Shown: positions 1 through 7,225 of the stretch, piece by piece | How the letters are laid out: every line of letters begins with the position of its first letter | Numbering within the stretch: the first letter of the stretch is position 1 | The notes under the pieces: model-generated | Told to the model about the DNA's origin: nothing | Seen by the model: the letters and a program-made list of their open reading frames with translations, nothing else | Database searches by the model: none | Position numbers and translations under genes: made by a program | From: Methanolacinia sp964465295 | GTDB lineage: Archaea; Halobacteriota; Methanomicrobia; Methanomicrobiales; Methanomicrobiaceae | Assembly (NCBI GenBank): GCA_964465295.1 | Contig: CAYXKC010000069.1 | Location: 1-8,626 of the forward strand | Direction: 5' to 3' | Length of the DNA stretch: 8,626 nt

Positions 1-947
1 ACTGTGTAATAATTGAACCGCCGGATGTCGTCAACCTGTATATGTACAGGTGCTCTTCGAAGTTCGAGCTTGAGCCTTTAAAGCAGATGCTCGTCGAAAA
101 AGAGGTTTATGGTCTTCTTGTAATCGACAGGCGTGAGTCCTATATCGGTTTTCTCAGGGGAAACAGGATCGAACCTGTCTCCGGTGTCACCTCGACTGTT
201 CCGGGAAAACAGAGGAAGGGCGGGCAGTCTGCGATGCGTTTTCAGCGGCTTCGTCTGATTGCCATTAATGAGTATTACAAGAAGGTCGGGGATCGTGCAA
301 GCGAGATATTCCTTGCAGAGCCCGACTTCTTCGAGCGCTTTAAGGGAGTCCTTATCGGCGGCCCGACGCCTACAAAGGAAGAGTTCTATGACGGGGATTA
401 CCTGCATCATGAATTGAAGAAGAGAGTAATAGGTCTCTTTGATGTGGCGTATACGAATGAGAGCGGACTCTCGGAACTCGTGGACAATGCGAGCGATGCC
501 CTGCGCGGTGTCGAGGTCATGAAGGAGAAGGTCATAATGGACCGTTTCTTCAAGGAACTCGTAAAGGATGACGGTCTTTCGTCATATGGGGAAGAGAGTG
601 TAAGGAAGAATCTTGAGATCGGCGCAGTAGATACACTTATTCTCTCGGCAAATCTCAGGAAGTCAAGACTCAGGCTTAAATGCCAGAGCTGCGACTACCA
701 GCGCGAGGAGACGGTCAAGGTAGAACCCGGGAAGAAGATGTCGGATATCGATTTCGGCATATGCCCGAAATGCTCTGCTCCGGTCTATATGGCTGAAGAG
801 GTCGATATTGTCGACGAACTTACCGAACTTGCAGATTCAAGCTCGACATCGGTAATGATCATCTCCGACGATTTCGAGGAGGGAGCGATGCTCTATAATG
901 CATTCGGTGGAATTGCGGCCATTTTGAGATACAGAACAGGATACTGA
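1..947 (+). CDS. prf1: Peptide chain release factor aRF1, 5' end outside the window
   Basis: Class I archaeal release factor, which reads all three stop codons in the ribosomal A site and triggers hydrolysis of peptidyl-tRNA in the cytoplasm. The open frame runs from position 3 (CVIIEPPDVVNLY just before the first ATG at 42), so the gene starts upstream of the window; about 314 residues are present against roughly 415 for the family. The ATG at 42 is internal, because family sequence continues upstream of it. Visible: the YxCxxxF stop-codon-recognition motif (YRCSSKF, from position 45), the catalytic GGQ in KGGQSAMRFQRLR (about positions 219-227), the GGPTPTKEEF segment after it, and a C-terminal zinc-ribbon-like pair CQSC and CPKC typical of archaeal and not of most eukaryotic family members. 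The NIKS motif would lie upstream. The stop TGA is 15 bp before argS, which suggests one transcript. Identification is secure. Confidence 0.97.
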   Translation, partial: CVIIEPPDVVNLYMYRCSSKFELEPLKQMLVEKEVYGLLVIDRRESYIGFLRGNRIEPVSGVTSTVPGKQRKGGQSAMRFQRLRLIAINEYYKKVGDRASEIFLAEPDFFERFKGVLIGGPTPTKEEFYDGDYLHHELKKRVIGLFDVAYTNESGLSELVDNASDALRGVEVMKEKVIMDRFFKELVKDDGLSSYGEESVRKNLEIGAVDTLILSANLRKSRLRLKCQSCDYQREETVKVEPGKKMSDIDFGICPKCSAPVYMAEEVDIVDELTELADSSSTSVMIISDDFEEGAMLYNAFGGIAAILRYRTGY

Positions 948-962
948 CGGGAGAATAATAAG

Positions 963-2627
963 ATGTTTTTTGATACCTACGCAAAAGTAGAGGCGGCCCT
1001 GAGGAAAGCGACGGGTGAAGATGATGTTTTAATCGTTGCCGGGGGGGATCATGCGGATCTCGCTTCGACGGTTGCATTCAGCCTCGCAAAGAAGAGAAAG
1101 ATGAATCCCGCCGCGCTTGCATCGGAGATTGTCCCTGTTATTGCCGGAGACCTGGCCGGAGACGGAATCAGTGTCGTTGCAAAAGGGCCGTATATAAACT
1201 TTATATTCGGCAGGACCTATCTCGATGGAGCCATCCGCGAAGCGCTTAAGGAAGGATACGGATCGCTTCAGCAAAAGCCGGGGAGGGTGTGTATAGAGCA
1301 TACGAGTGCCAACCCAAACGGCCCTCTGCATGTGGGCCATATACGCAACTCGGTGATCGGCGATACGCTATCAAGGGTTCTCAGGAAGGCCGGTTACAGC
1401 CTTGATGTCGAGTATTACGTAAACGATATGGGGCGCCAGATTGCGATCGTATCCTGGGGTTTTGACAATCTTGATATCCCTCAGAATGATGGTGAAAAGG
1501 ACGATCATTATGTTGCCAGAGTATATGTCGCAGCCAACCGGGCAATCGAGGCCGATGAATCTATAAAGACCGAGATCGACAGGAGAATGTCTCTTATCGA
1601 GAACGGCGATCCTGAGATGGTGAGGAAGTTCAGGGAGGCTGTCCTTATGTGCCTTGGCGGAATAAAGCAGACGCTTCTCGATCTCAACGTTAAGCATAAC
1701 AGGTTCATATTCGAGAGTGATTTCGTCAAAAGCGGGCTGATGTACAATGTCCTGCACAGGCTCGAGGCGATGCCCGAGGCAAAGCATGACGGTACGCTCT
1801 CTCTTGACCTGACGGCTTTTGGATTCGAGAAGGAGTATGTCCTCCGGAGATCTGACGGCACTTCGGTCTACGCGGCGCGTGATCTTGCGTTCCACGAGTG
1901 GAAGAGCGATAACTTTGACAGGGTCATTAATGTTCTCGGCGCAGATCACAAGCTTATTGGAAGGCAGCTCCAGGCGACGATGAAGCTTCTTGGCGATAAA
2001 GTTCCCGATATCGTGTTCTTCGAGTTCGTATCGCTTCCCGAAGGTTCGATGAGTACGCGTGCAGGCAAGTTCATCTCCACCGACGATCTAATCCGGCAGG
2101 TATATGAAAAAGCGCTGGAGGAGGTAGAGACGAGAAGGCCGGAGCTTTCGAAGGATGAAAAGGAATCGATCGCAGGTTCGGTTGCAACCGGTGCAATCAG
2201 GTTCGATATTGTCAGGGTCTCTCCCGACAAGGCGACGGTATTCGACTGGAAGGAGGCGCTTGATTTCGAGAAGCAGAGTGCACCGTATATCCAGTATGCA
2301 CATGCAAGAGCATGCTCGATACTTGAGAAGGCCGGGGAATTCGAAGAGTCGTTTGGTGCCGAAAGCGGGTATGAAATCGCGCTTGTAAAGCACATTGCAC
2401 TCTTCCCGAAGGTCATTGCCGATGTCGCAGGTGAACTCCGCCCCCATGTCCTCGCGATATATTCAAGGGAGCTTGCAGATCTCTTCAATACATTCTACCG
2501 CTTCGACCCTGTGCTGAAGGCGGAAGGCGATCTCAGGAATTCAAGGCTTACACTGGTGAAGGCGGCACAGAACACATTGAAAGAAGCTCTTGAAACCCTT
2601 GGTATAGATGCAGTCCGAAGCATGTAA
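963..2627 (+). CDS. argS: Arginyl-tRNA synthetase
   Basis: Class I aminoacyl-tRNA synthetase that charges tRNA-Arg with arginine, using ATP, in the cytoplasm. It has 554 residues, a normal length. Domains in order: N-terminal Add-1 tRNA-binding domain (about 1-105); Rossmann catalytic domain with the HIGH-type signature HVGH at 123-126 inside SANPNGPLHVGHIRNS; MSTRAGK at 363-369, which stands in the KMSKS place; then the all-helical DALR anticodon-binding domain (about 440-554), with QYAHARA at 444-450 and the usual C-terminal methionine. A degenerate KMSKS is common in ArgRS and does not suggest loss of function. The ATG at 963 is preceded by GGGAG at 949-953, a 9-nt spacing. The last 20 bases overlap the start of taw1, which points to coupled translation. 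Confidence 0.97.
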   Translation: MFFDTYAKVEAALRKATGEDDVLIVAGGDHADLASTVAFSLAKKRKMNPAALASEIVPVIAGDLAGDGISVVAKGPYINFIFGRTYLDGAIREALKEGYGSLQQKPGRVCIEHTSANPNGPLHVGHIRNSVIGDTLSRVLRKAGYSLDVEYYVNDMGRQIAIVSWGFDNLDIPQNDGEKDDHYVARVYVAANRAIEADESIKTEIDRRMSLIENGDPEMVRKFREAVLMCLGGIKQTLLDLNVKHNRFIFESDFVKSGLMYNVLHRLEAMPEAKHDGTLSLDLTAFGFEKEYVLRRSDGTSVYAARDLAFHEWKSDNFDRVINVLGADHKLIGRQLQATMKLLGDKVPDIVFFEFVSLPEGSMSTRAGKFISTDDLIRQVYEKALEEVETRRPELSKDEKESIAGSVATGAIRFDIVRVSPDKATVFDWKEALDFEKQSAPYIQYAHARACSILEKAGEFEESFGAESGYEIALVKHIALFPKVIADVAGELRPHVLAIYSRELADLFNTFYRFDPVLKAEGDLRNSRLTLVKAAQNTLKEALETLGIDAVRSM

Positions 2628-3507
2628 GGCCCTGAGGAAACAGGGTTATCTATTCTTTTCAAAGGAATCGTCGGCGGCGCTGAAGCCCTGTATGTGGAAC
2701 AGGAGGACGCTTCGCGGCGGGGATATGTGCTACAAGAACAAATTTTACGGAATCTCGAGCCACCGGTGTGTCCAGATGACGCCCACCCTGAAATGCAACC
2801 AGAAGTGCCTCTTCTGCTGGAGATCGATGGAACATGAAGTTGTTGAATCCGAAGAGTGCCCCCCGGAGGTAATTGCAGACCGGATTCCCGCACTCCAGAA
2901 GAAGGCTCTTGCAGGATATAATCCGTCGGCGGATACGAGCACGACCGATCCCAAACTCTGGGAAGAGGCGCTCTCGCCTAATATGATTGCAATATCACTC
3001 TCAGGAGAGCCGACCCTCTATTCCCGCCTCCCCGAACTTATAGATATACTGAACGAGAGGGGTAATACGACATTTCTGGTCTCAAACGGGACGAGGACGG
3101 AGATGATCCGGAGATGTCACCCGTTCCAGACCTACATCTCCCTCGATGCACCTGACAGGGAGACCTACCTGAAGATATGCAGGCCCGATGAGGATTTCTG
3201 GGACAATATTCAGGAGAGCCTTTCTATTCTCAGGGAGCGGCGTTCTGCTGTGAGGACAACGGTCGTAAAAGGGATAAACGACTTTTCACCTGAGGCCTAT
3301 GCGGCGATGTACCAGGATTCGGGTGCCTCCTTTATTGAGGTTAAAGGTTATATGTACCTTGGATACAGCAGATTCCGTCTCGAACGCGGGAATATGCCCG
3401 AACATTCCGAAGTCCGGGACTTCGCGCTGGAAATATCAAAATACTGTGATTATAAAATAACTGATGAGAGCCCGATCTCGAGGGTTGTATGCATGGAGCG
3501 TTGTTGA
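2608..3507 (+). CDS. taw1: tRNA-Phe 4-demethylwyosine synthase Taw1/TYW1 (radical SAM)
   Basis: Radical SAM enzyme that condenses m1G37 of tRNA-Phe with pyruvate carbons to make the tricyclic 4-demethylwyosine, the first committed step to wyosine bases that guard the reading frame. The 299 residues match archaeal TYW1, which lacks the flavodoxin domain of eukaryotic forms. The radical SAM motif is C63-x3-C67-x2-C70 (CNQKCLFC). Three more cysteines, C28, C41 and C54, have the 13-residue spacing known for the second [4Fe-4S] cluster of archaeal TYW1. Lysines in CYKNKFYG (K43, K45) sit where the pyruvate-binding lysine is expected. SGEPTL (132-137) is the SAM-binding GE-type motif. The ATG at 2608 directly follows an in-frame TAG (2605-2607), so no longer form is possible. 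No good ribosome-binding site is seen; the 20-bp overlap with argS suggests translational coupling. The stop is 1 bp before sepS. Confidence 0.95.
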   Translation: MQSEACKALRKQGYLFFSKESSAALKPCMWNRRTLRGGDMCYKNKFYGISSHRCVQMTPTLKCNQKCLFCWRSMEHEVVESEECPPEVIADRIPALQKKALAGYNPSADTSTTDPKLWEEALSPNMIAISLSGEPTLYSRLPELIDILNERGNTTFLVSNGTRTEMIRRCHPFQTYISLDAPDRETYLKICRPDEDFWDNIQESLSILRERRSAVRTTVVKGINDFSPEAYAAMYQDSGASFIEVKGYMYLGYSRFRLERGNMPEHSEVRDFALEISKYCDYKITDESPISRVVCMERC

Positions 3508-3508
3508 T

Positions 3509-5092
3509 ATGAGATTTGATTCCGGAAAATTTGCAGAACTTGCAAAGAAAGATTTCGATGAGGCGTGGCACGCCGGGGCGGAGATCCAGGAAAAGCCTGC
3601 ATTTTCGAAGAGGTACCCGATGAACGTATCCCGGATGGCAAAACCGCACCCGGTGCCCGAAACCATCGAAAAATTAAGAGAGGCCTATCTGAAGATGGGT
3701 TTCGACGAGGCACGTGTTCCCGTATTTATTGAGGAGCAGGATGTCTACCGCCAGTTTGGCCCTGAGGCATCGGCGGTTCTTGATCGTGTTTTCTACCTGG
3801 GCGGGCTTCCCCGGCCCAATGTCGGGATCGGCAGGAAGCAGATCGGCGAGATCAATACAATCCTCGGGAGGGACCTTTCAGGCGAAGAGGAGGAGGGACT
3901 CCGGAAGACGCTTCATGCATACAAGAAGTCCGAGATCGACGGCGACGATCTGACGCACGAGATTGCATCGGTGATCTCAGCTGATGACGGCATGGTTGTC
4001 AGGGTTTTGGATGAAGTATTTCCCGAGTTTCGTGAACTTGCTCCTGAATCTTCAAGAACAACGCTACGCTCACATATGACATCCGGCTGGTTCATCGCCC
4101 TTGGTGAGATGTGGGACCGGCATCCGCTCCCGATAAAGCAGTTCTCGATAGACAGGTGTTTCAGGCGCGAACAGGAGGAGGGTCCGACGAGGCTTATGAC
4201 ATATCACTCGGCATCGTGTATAATCGCGGGCGAGGACGTGACTGTCGAGGACGGAAAAGCCGTTGCTGCCGGACTTCTTTCAGCATTTGGGTTCACCGGA
4301 TTCGAGTTCCGTCCGGACGAAAAACGCTCAAAATATTATGTTCCGGACACGCAGACCGAGGTTTATGCAAAGCACCCGGTTCATGGCTGGGTTGAGGTTG
4401 CAACCTTCGGGATGTACAGCCCGCATGCTCTTGCGGCATACGGTGTGGAGATACCTGTTATGAATCTCGGTATGGGTGTCGAGAGGCTCGCGATGATCGA
4501 ATATGAAGCGGACGATGTCAGGGTTCTTACATACCCGCAGATGTATCCTCCCCGTTTTTCAGATCAGGAGCTGGCAAGGGGTATAAAACTTCGTGAAATG
4601 CCCAAAACTGCAGAAGGGGCCGTCATCGCCGATTCAATCATTAAGATTGCAAAGGAGAACGGCGATGTCGGGAGCCCCTGTGAATTCCCCGTGTACGAGT
4701 CAGAGGTGTACGGGGGGCGTAAGGTCAGGGTTTATGTATTCGAGGCGGAGGAAAACTCGAAGCTGCTTGGCCCTGCCGCGTTAAACGACGTGTTTGTATC
4801 TGAAGGAAAGATCCTGGGGGTCCCGGATACTAACAGCTTTAGAAAGGTCCGCGACAAGGGGATCAGCACCGGGATTTCTTATCTCGATGCGGTTGCAAAC
4901 CTCGCTGCTGCAAGGGTCGAGGAAGGCTTTATGACGGGTGAGAGCGGTGAGGTTCATTTCAAGATGGCGAAGGTTCCGTCGGATGTGAATATCGCGATCG
5001 AACCCTGGGCGATGAGGTATATAACCGACAACAACAAGAAACTTGACCTGAGGGGGCCGGTCTTTACGGCCGTCCGGTGGGAGATCGAGTAG
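3509..5092 (+). CDS. sepS: O-phosphoseryl-tRNA synthetase SepRS
   Basis: Class II synthetase that attaches O-phosphoserine to tRNA-Cys; SepCysS then converts it to Cys-tRNA-Cys. This is the indirect cysteine route of methanogens and Archaeoglobus. It has 527 residues, the usual length. Visible along the protein: KPHPVPETIEKLREAYLKMG near 45-64; QFGPEASAVLDRVFYL (82-97); TLRSHMTSGWF (185-195), part of the phosphoserine site; motif 2 FSIDRCFRREQ (212-222); YHSAS (232-236), whose serines contact the phosphate in known structures; motif 3 GMGVERLAM (321-329); and the C-terminal anticodon-binding region ending LRGPVFTAVRWEIE. I choose ATG 3509 over the in-frame ATG 3464. The protein begins MRFD like its relatives, GGAG lies at 3495-3498 (10-nt spacing), and the earlier start would overlap taw1 by 44 bp. 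No cysS or SepCysS gene is in the window. Confidence 0.97.
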   Translation: MRFDSGKFAELAKKDFDEAWHAGAEIQEKPAFSKRYPMNVSRMAKPHPVPETIEKLREAYLKMGFDEARVPVFIEEQDVYRQFGPEASAVLDRVFYLGGLPRPNVGIGRKQIGEINTILGRDLSGEEEEGLRKTLHAYKKSEIDGDDLTHEIASVISADDGMVVRVLDEVFPEFRELAPESSRTTLRSHMTSGWFIALGEMWDRHPLPIKQFSIDRCFRREQEEGPTRLMTYHSASCIIAGEDVTVEDGKAVAAGLLSAFGFTGFEFRPDEKRSKYYVPDTQTEVYAKHPVHGWVEVATFGMYSPHALAAYGVEIPVMNLGMGVERLAMIEYEADDVRVLTYPQMYPPRFSDQELARGIKLREMPKTAEGAVIADSIIKIAKENGDVGSPCEFPVYESEVYGGRKVRVYVFEAEENSKLLGPAALNDVFVSEGKILGVPDTNSFRKVRDKGISTGISYLDAVANLAAARVEEGFMTGESGEVHFKMAKVPSDVNIAIEPWAMRYITDNNKKLDLRGPVFTAVRWEIE

Positions 5093-5123
5093 ATTCCTCC
5101 CCCCCTGGTAAAATCAATTTTCA

Positions 5124-6152
5124 ATGACAGGAAAAAGTTTCCAGTCTGAATTATTCCCAGGCGAAATGTCTTCCGGGAGAAAGGATGCAATAAAAACAGC
5201 ATATCCTGTTATAATCTCGGCAAGCCGTGCAACCGATATTCCTGCTTTTTATTCAGACTGGTTTTTTTACCGTCTCTCTAAAGGCTGGTGTGTTAAGTTC
5301 AACCCATATTCCCACCGGCCTCTGCGTGTGGATTTCAGGGATACGCGGTTTGTCGTATTCTGGACGAAGAATCCGTCTCCGGTAATTGACAGGCTGGCTT
5401 CGCTTGAAGAAAGAGGGATTGGCTATTACTTCCAGTACACGCTGAACGATTACGAAAAAGAGGGCCTGGAGATGAATGTTCCTCCCCTTTCAGAAAGAAT
5501 CTGTTCTTTTAAGAAGCTCTCGGAGGTAGCAGGGCGCGAGAGGATTATATGGCGCTTCGATCCCCTGATACTGTCGGATGATCTCTGTGTAAATACGCTT
5601 TTATCACGGATAGAAACTATCGGAGAGGAGATTCACCCCTATACTGAAAAGATCGTATTCAGTTTTATTGATCTCTACAATAGTGTCAGGAGGAATCTTG
5701 ATCGTACCGGGTTAGAGGGGATAAGAGAATTCTCCATTGATGAAATGAAAGAATTTGCATCCGGTCTGCAGGCGATGGTCCGGAGGTGGGGGATATCTGC
5801 TTCAGCCTGCGCAGAGGAGATCGATCTATCCGGTTATGGTATAGGGAGAAGCCTGTGTATCGACCCCGGTCTGATAAAGAAAATCTCTCCGTGTGATCCT
5901 GTTCTTCTTCGTTATCTGGAGAAGAATCCCGGGAAAGATCCGGGCCAGCGCCCGCTGTGCCGGTGCATTAAGAGCATGGATATCGGGCAGTACAACACGT
6001 GCATGCACCTGTGTTCATACTGCTATGCAAACCGCTACCCCGCACAGGTAAAACGTAATTATGAGGTCCACCGTGGCCGCCCGTGCGGGGAGGCCGTAAC
6101 CGGTGAAAAAATCGGGGGTAATTGGTATTTGGAGGATGAGTATAATATCTGA
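5124..6152 (+). CDS. DUF1848 family protein with C-terminal radical-SAM-like Cys cluster
   Basis: Function unknown; I assign only the DUF1848 family. The 342 residues show the family signatures: VIISASRATDIPAFYSDWFF (29-48), FNPYSHRP (59-66), VVFWTKNPSPV (77-87), a WRFDPLIL block (143-150), and near the C-terminus C279-x-C281 followed by DIGQYNTCMHLCSYCYANRY. In that segment C293-x3-C297-x2-C300 has the spacing of a radical SAM [4Fe-4S] site, unusually placed at the C-terminal end. An Fe-S enzyme, possibly related to spore-photoproduct-lyase-like proteins, is an inference. Cytoplasmic: no signal peptide or membrane segment is seen. ATG 5124 gives the longest form; ATG 5166 (MSSGRKDAIKT) is an alternative that still keeps the conserved ISASRATDIPAFY block. 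Neither has a strong ribosome-binding site. It follows sepS by 31 bp on the same strand and is probably the last gene of the operon. Confidence 0.85.
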   Translation: MTGKSFQSELFPGEMSSGRKDAIKTAYPVIISASRATDIPAFYSDWFFYRLSKGWCVKFNPYSHRPLRVDFRDTRFVVFWTKNPSPVIDRLASLEERGIGYYFQYTLNDYEKEGLEMNVPPLSERICSFKKLSEVAGRERIIWRFDPLILSDDLCVNTLLSRIETIGEEIHPYTEKIVFSFIDLYNSVRRNLDRTGLEGIREFSIDEMKEFASGLQAMVRRWGISASACAEEIDLSGYGIGRSLCIDPGLIKKISPCDPVLLRYLEKNPGKDPGQRPLCRCIKSMDIGQYNTCMHLCSYCYANRYPAQVKRNYEVHRGRPCGEAVTGEKIGGNWYLEDEYNI

Positions 6153-6178
6153 GGTTTAACACATCCTTTGGTGATTAT

Positions 6179-6245
6179 GATTTTTTGGTTTGGTGCTGGT
6201 TTTATTTCTGGATCTGGTCTTTGGTTTTTTCTTTTGTGCCAAAAG
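6179..6245 (+). terminator. Probable archaeal oligo-T terminator region
   Basis: Downstream of the last operon gene the plus strand becomes very T-rich, with T6 at 6181-6186, T6 near 6225-6230 and several T3-T4 tracts between. Archaeal RNA polymerase commonly stops at such U-tracts without a hairpin. A small perfect hairpin, CTTTTG-TGC-CAAAAG, spans 6231-6245 just after the second T6 tract. The assignment rests on position and composition only. Confidence 0.5.
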
Positions 6246-6462
6246 TCACCATTAAAGGCAATCCGTAGTGTACATTTTTTCGAAATGATTTAGTTTTTAC
6301 AGTTTTTGTAAAGTCATTGGTCATTTGAGAAACTGGTTTCCTTTCACCTCCTTTGGATTACATACTTTCACTTTTGTAATACTTATTATTTAAAATATTT
6401 AAATTTGTATTATGGAAAATAGCTGCGATCTATCATTCGCGAATAAAAAATGTTGATATTTG

Positions 6463-6560
6463 GGCTTTGTAGAAACCCTATATCTAATTCTATAGATATC
6501 AGTAAAATAGTCAAAATAAGCCCTTCTCAAAGTGCCGAAGTGAGGATTTCTACAGAGCCA
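6463..6560. mobile_element. MITE-like element with inverted ends and 7-bp target duplication
   Basis: The left end GGCTTTGTAGAAACC (6463-6477) is matched on the other strand by GGCTCTGTAGAAATCC (6559 back to 6544), an imperfect terminal inverted repeat of about 15 bp with two mismatches. The direct repeat ATATTTG occurs on both sides, at 6456-6462 and 6561-6567, as expected of a target-site duplication; the exact boundary could shift by one base. The 98-bp interior has no coding potential. It contains a smaller inverted repeat, ATATCTA (6480-6486) with TAGATAT (6493-6499). Size, ends, duplication and lack of a gene fit a non-autonomous MITE mobilised in trans. The same end sequence recurs at 6711-6730, so a related full-length IS probably existed in this genome. 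Confidence 0.75.
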
Positions 6561-6710
6561 ATATTTGATCTTTTCTTTTCCTATTTTTGTAAAAAAAAAG
6601 AGAGATATAAGATGAATAGTAGAGATCAGTATCTGCAATCAGACTTTTGCTGAAACCGTCAGGTTGACCTGTCTGAAATCCACCATAACAGGATCATTAA
6701 ATAAAATATA

Positions 6711-6730
6711 GGCCTTGTAGAAATCCTCTA
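6711..6730 (+). repeat. IS-end-like repeat, matching the MITE terminal repeat
   Basis: GGCCTTGTAGAAATCCTCTA is nearly the same as the MITE ends: it shares GGC at the start, then TGTAGAAA and CC. It points inward to the right, so it could be the left boundary, on the plus strand, of an element covering the minus-strand transposase relic whose stop is at 6909-6911. A distance of about 200 bp from transposase stop to element end is rather long but possible after decay. I found no inverted partner to the right. Confidence 0.5.
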
Positions 6731-6908
6731 AGAAAATAGCGACCGAAAGATCGATCGTACAGGAACTCCTGCCATATTCGTGGTTGAAACCTGAGTTTGT
6801 CACCTTGTGCCAAAGGACCTAATGAGACTGTCTGCAATTACGATCCATTTTTTTCAAGATTTCACTGGGGAAACCAGTTTGACAGTTGGCAAATATTCGA
6901 TCAAATTT

Positions 6909-7225
6909 TCATGAAATTGCCCAATCATATCGTAAAATCATTGTGTTAATGGCATCAAAGTTCGAGCGAATGTACTTTTTTATCTTCCTTTTCCACAAAT
7001 CAACGGTAACTGTCAAATCCGATAGTGATTTTTTGATGAATTTTGTCGATGTGTGCTTCAGTTCTGGGATCTCATAGCGAACCCGTGAGACAAATAACCG
7101 CGCCAGATATCCAATGATTAATGCGCTGTAAATGCTATTTCCATCCAGATTCGCAACAGTTTTATTTTAATTTCATTCTTCAGAGAGTGGAAAATCTTCT
7201 CAATTGAGTCCTTTTTTCGATATGT
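6909..7225 (-). pseudogene. C-terminal relic of an IS4-superfamily (IS1634-like) transposase
   Basis: On the minus strand, from about 7225, the frame reads TYRKKDSIEKIFHSLKNEIK, which has the Y-x2-K-x3-E-x2-F-x2-LK pattern around the last catalytic glutamate of IS4/IS1634-type DDE transposases. At 7139-7142 the frame shifts by one base. It then continues as NSIYSALIIGYLARLFVSRV and RYEIPELKHTSTKFIKKSL, ending in SNFDAINTMILRY and a TGA at 6909-6911. These match the conserved C-terminal region I associate with methanogen transposases of this type; this is recall, not a search. The two catalytic aspartates and the rest of the DDE core are absent, so the gene is dead. The upstream side joins abruptly to the N-terminal relic at about 7226. 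Confidence 0.75.

Larger units (their letters stand above)
6330..6880. repeat. 12-bp inverted repeat pair spanning 551 bp
   Basis: AAACTGGTTTCC occurs at 6330-6341 on the plus strand and, perfectly inverted, at 6869-6880. The pair encloses the MITE and the IS-end repeat. Only 12 bp match, and the flanks diverge at once, so this may be chance in A+T-rich DNA or the remains of an older element's ends. The right copy also lies within a small hairpin, ACTGG-GGAAA-CCAGT, at 6864-6878. Confidence 0.3.

Noticed and set aside
42..44. ATG 42 as the true start of aRF1
   Set aside because: The frame is open and family-like back to position 3, and about 100 N-terminal residues with the NIKS domain would otherwise be missing.
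78..410. Minus-strand open frames opposite the operon genes (for example 78-410, 1371-1949, 1946-2488)
   Set aside because: They lie opposite well-identified genes and have no recognisable protein features.
3464..3508. A 15-residue longer SepRS starting at ATG 3464
   Set aside because: The extra residues are unlike the family, overlap taw1 by 44 bp and would bypass the GGAG site that precedes ATG 3509.
6344..6352. Strong Shine-Dalgarno-like GGAGGTGA on the minus strand
   Set aside because: No start codon or coding frame follows at a usable distance.
6450..6653. A 67-codon plus-strand open frame
   Set aside because: It runs through the MITE and its flanks, shows no family resemblance and is fully explained by A+T-rich non-coding DNA.
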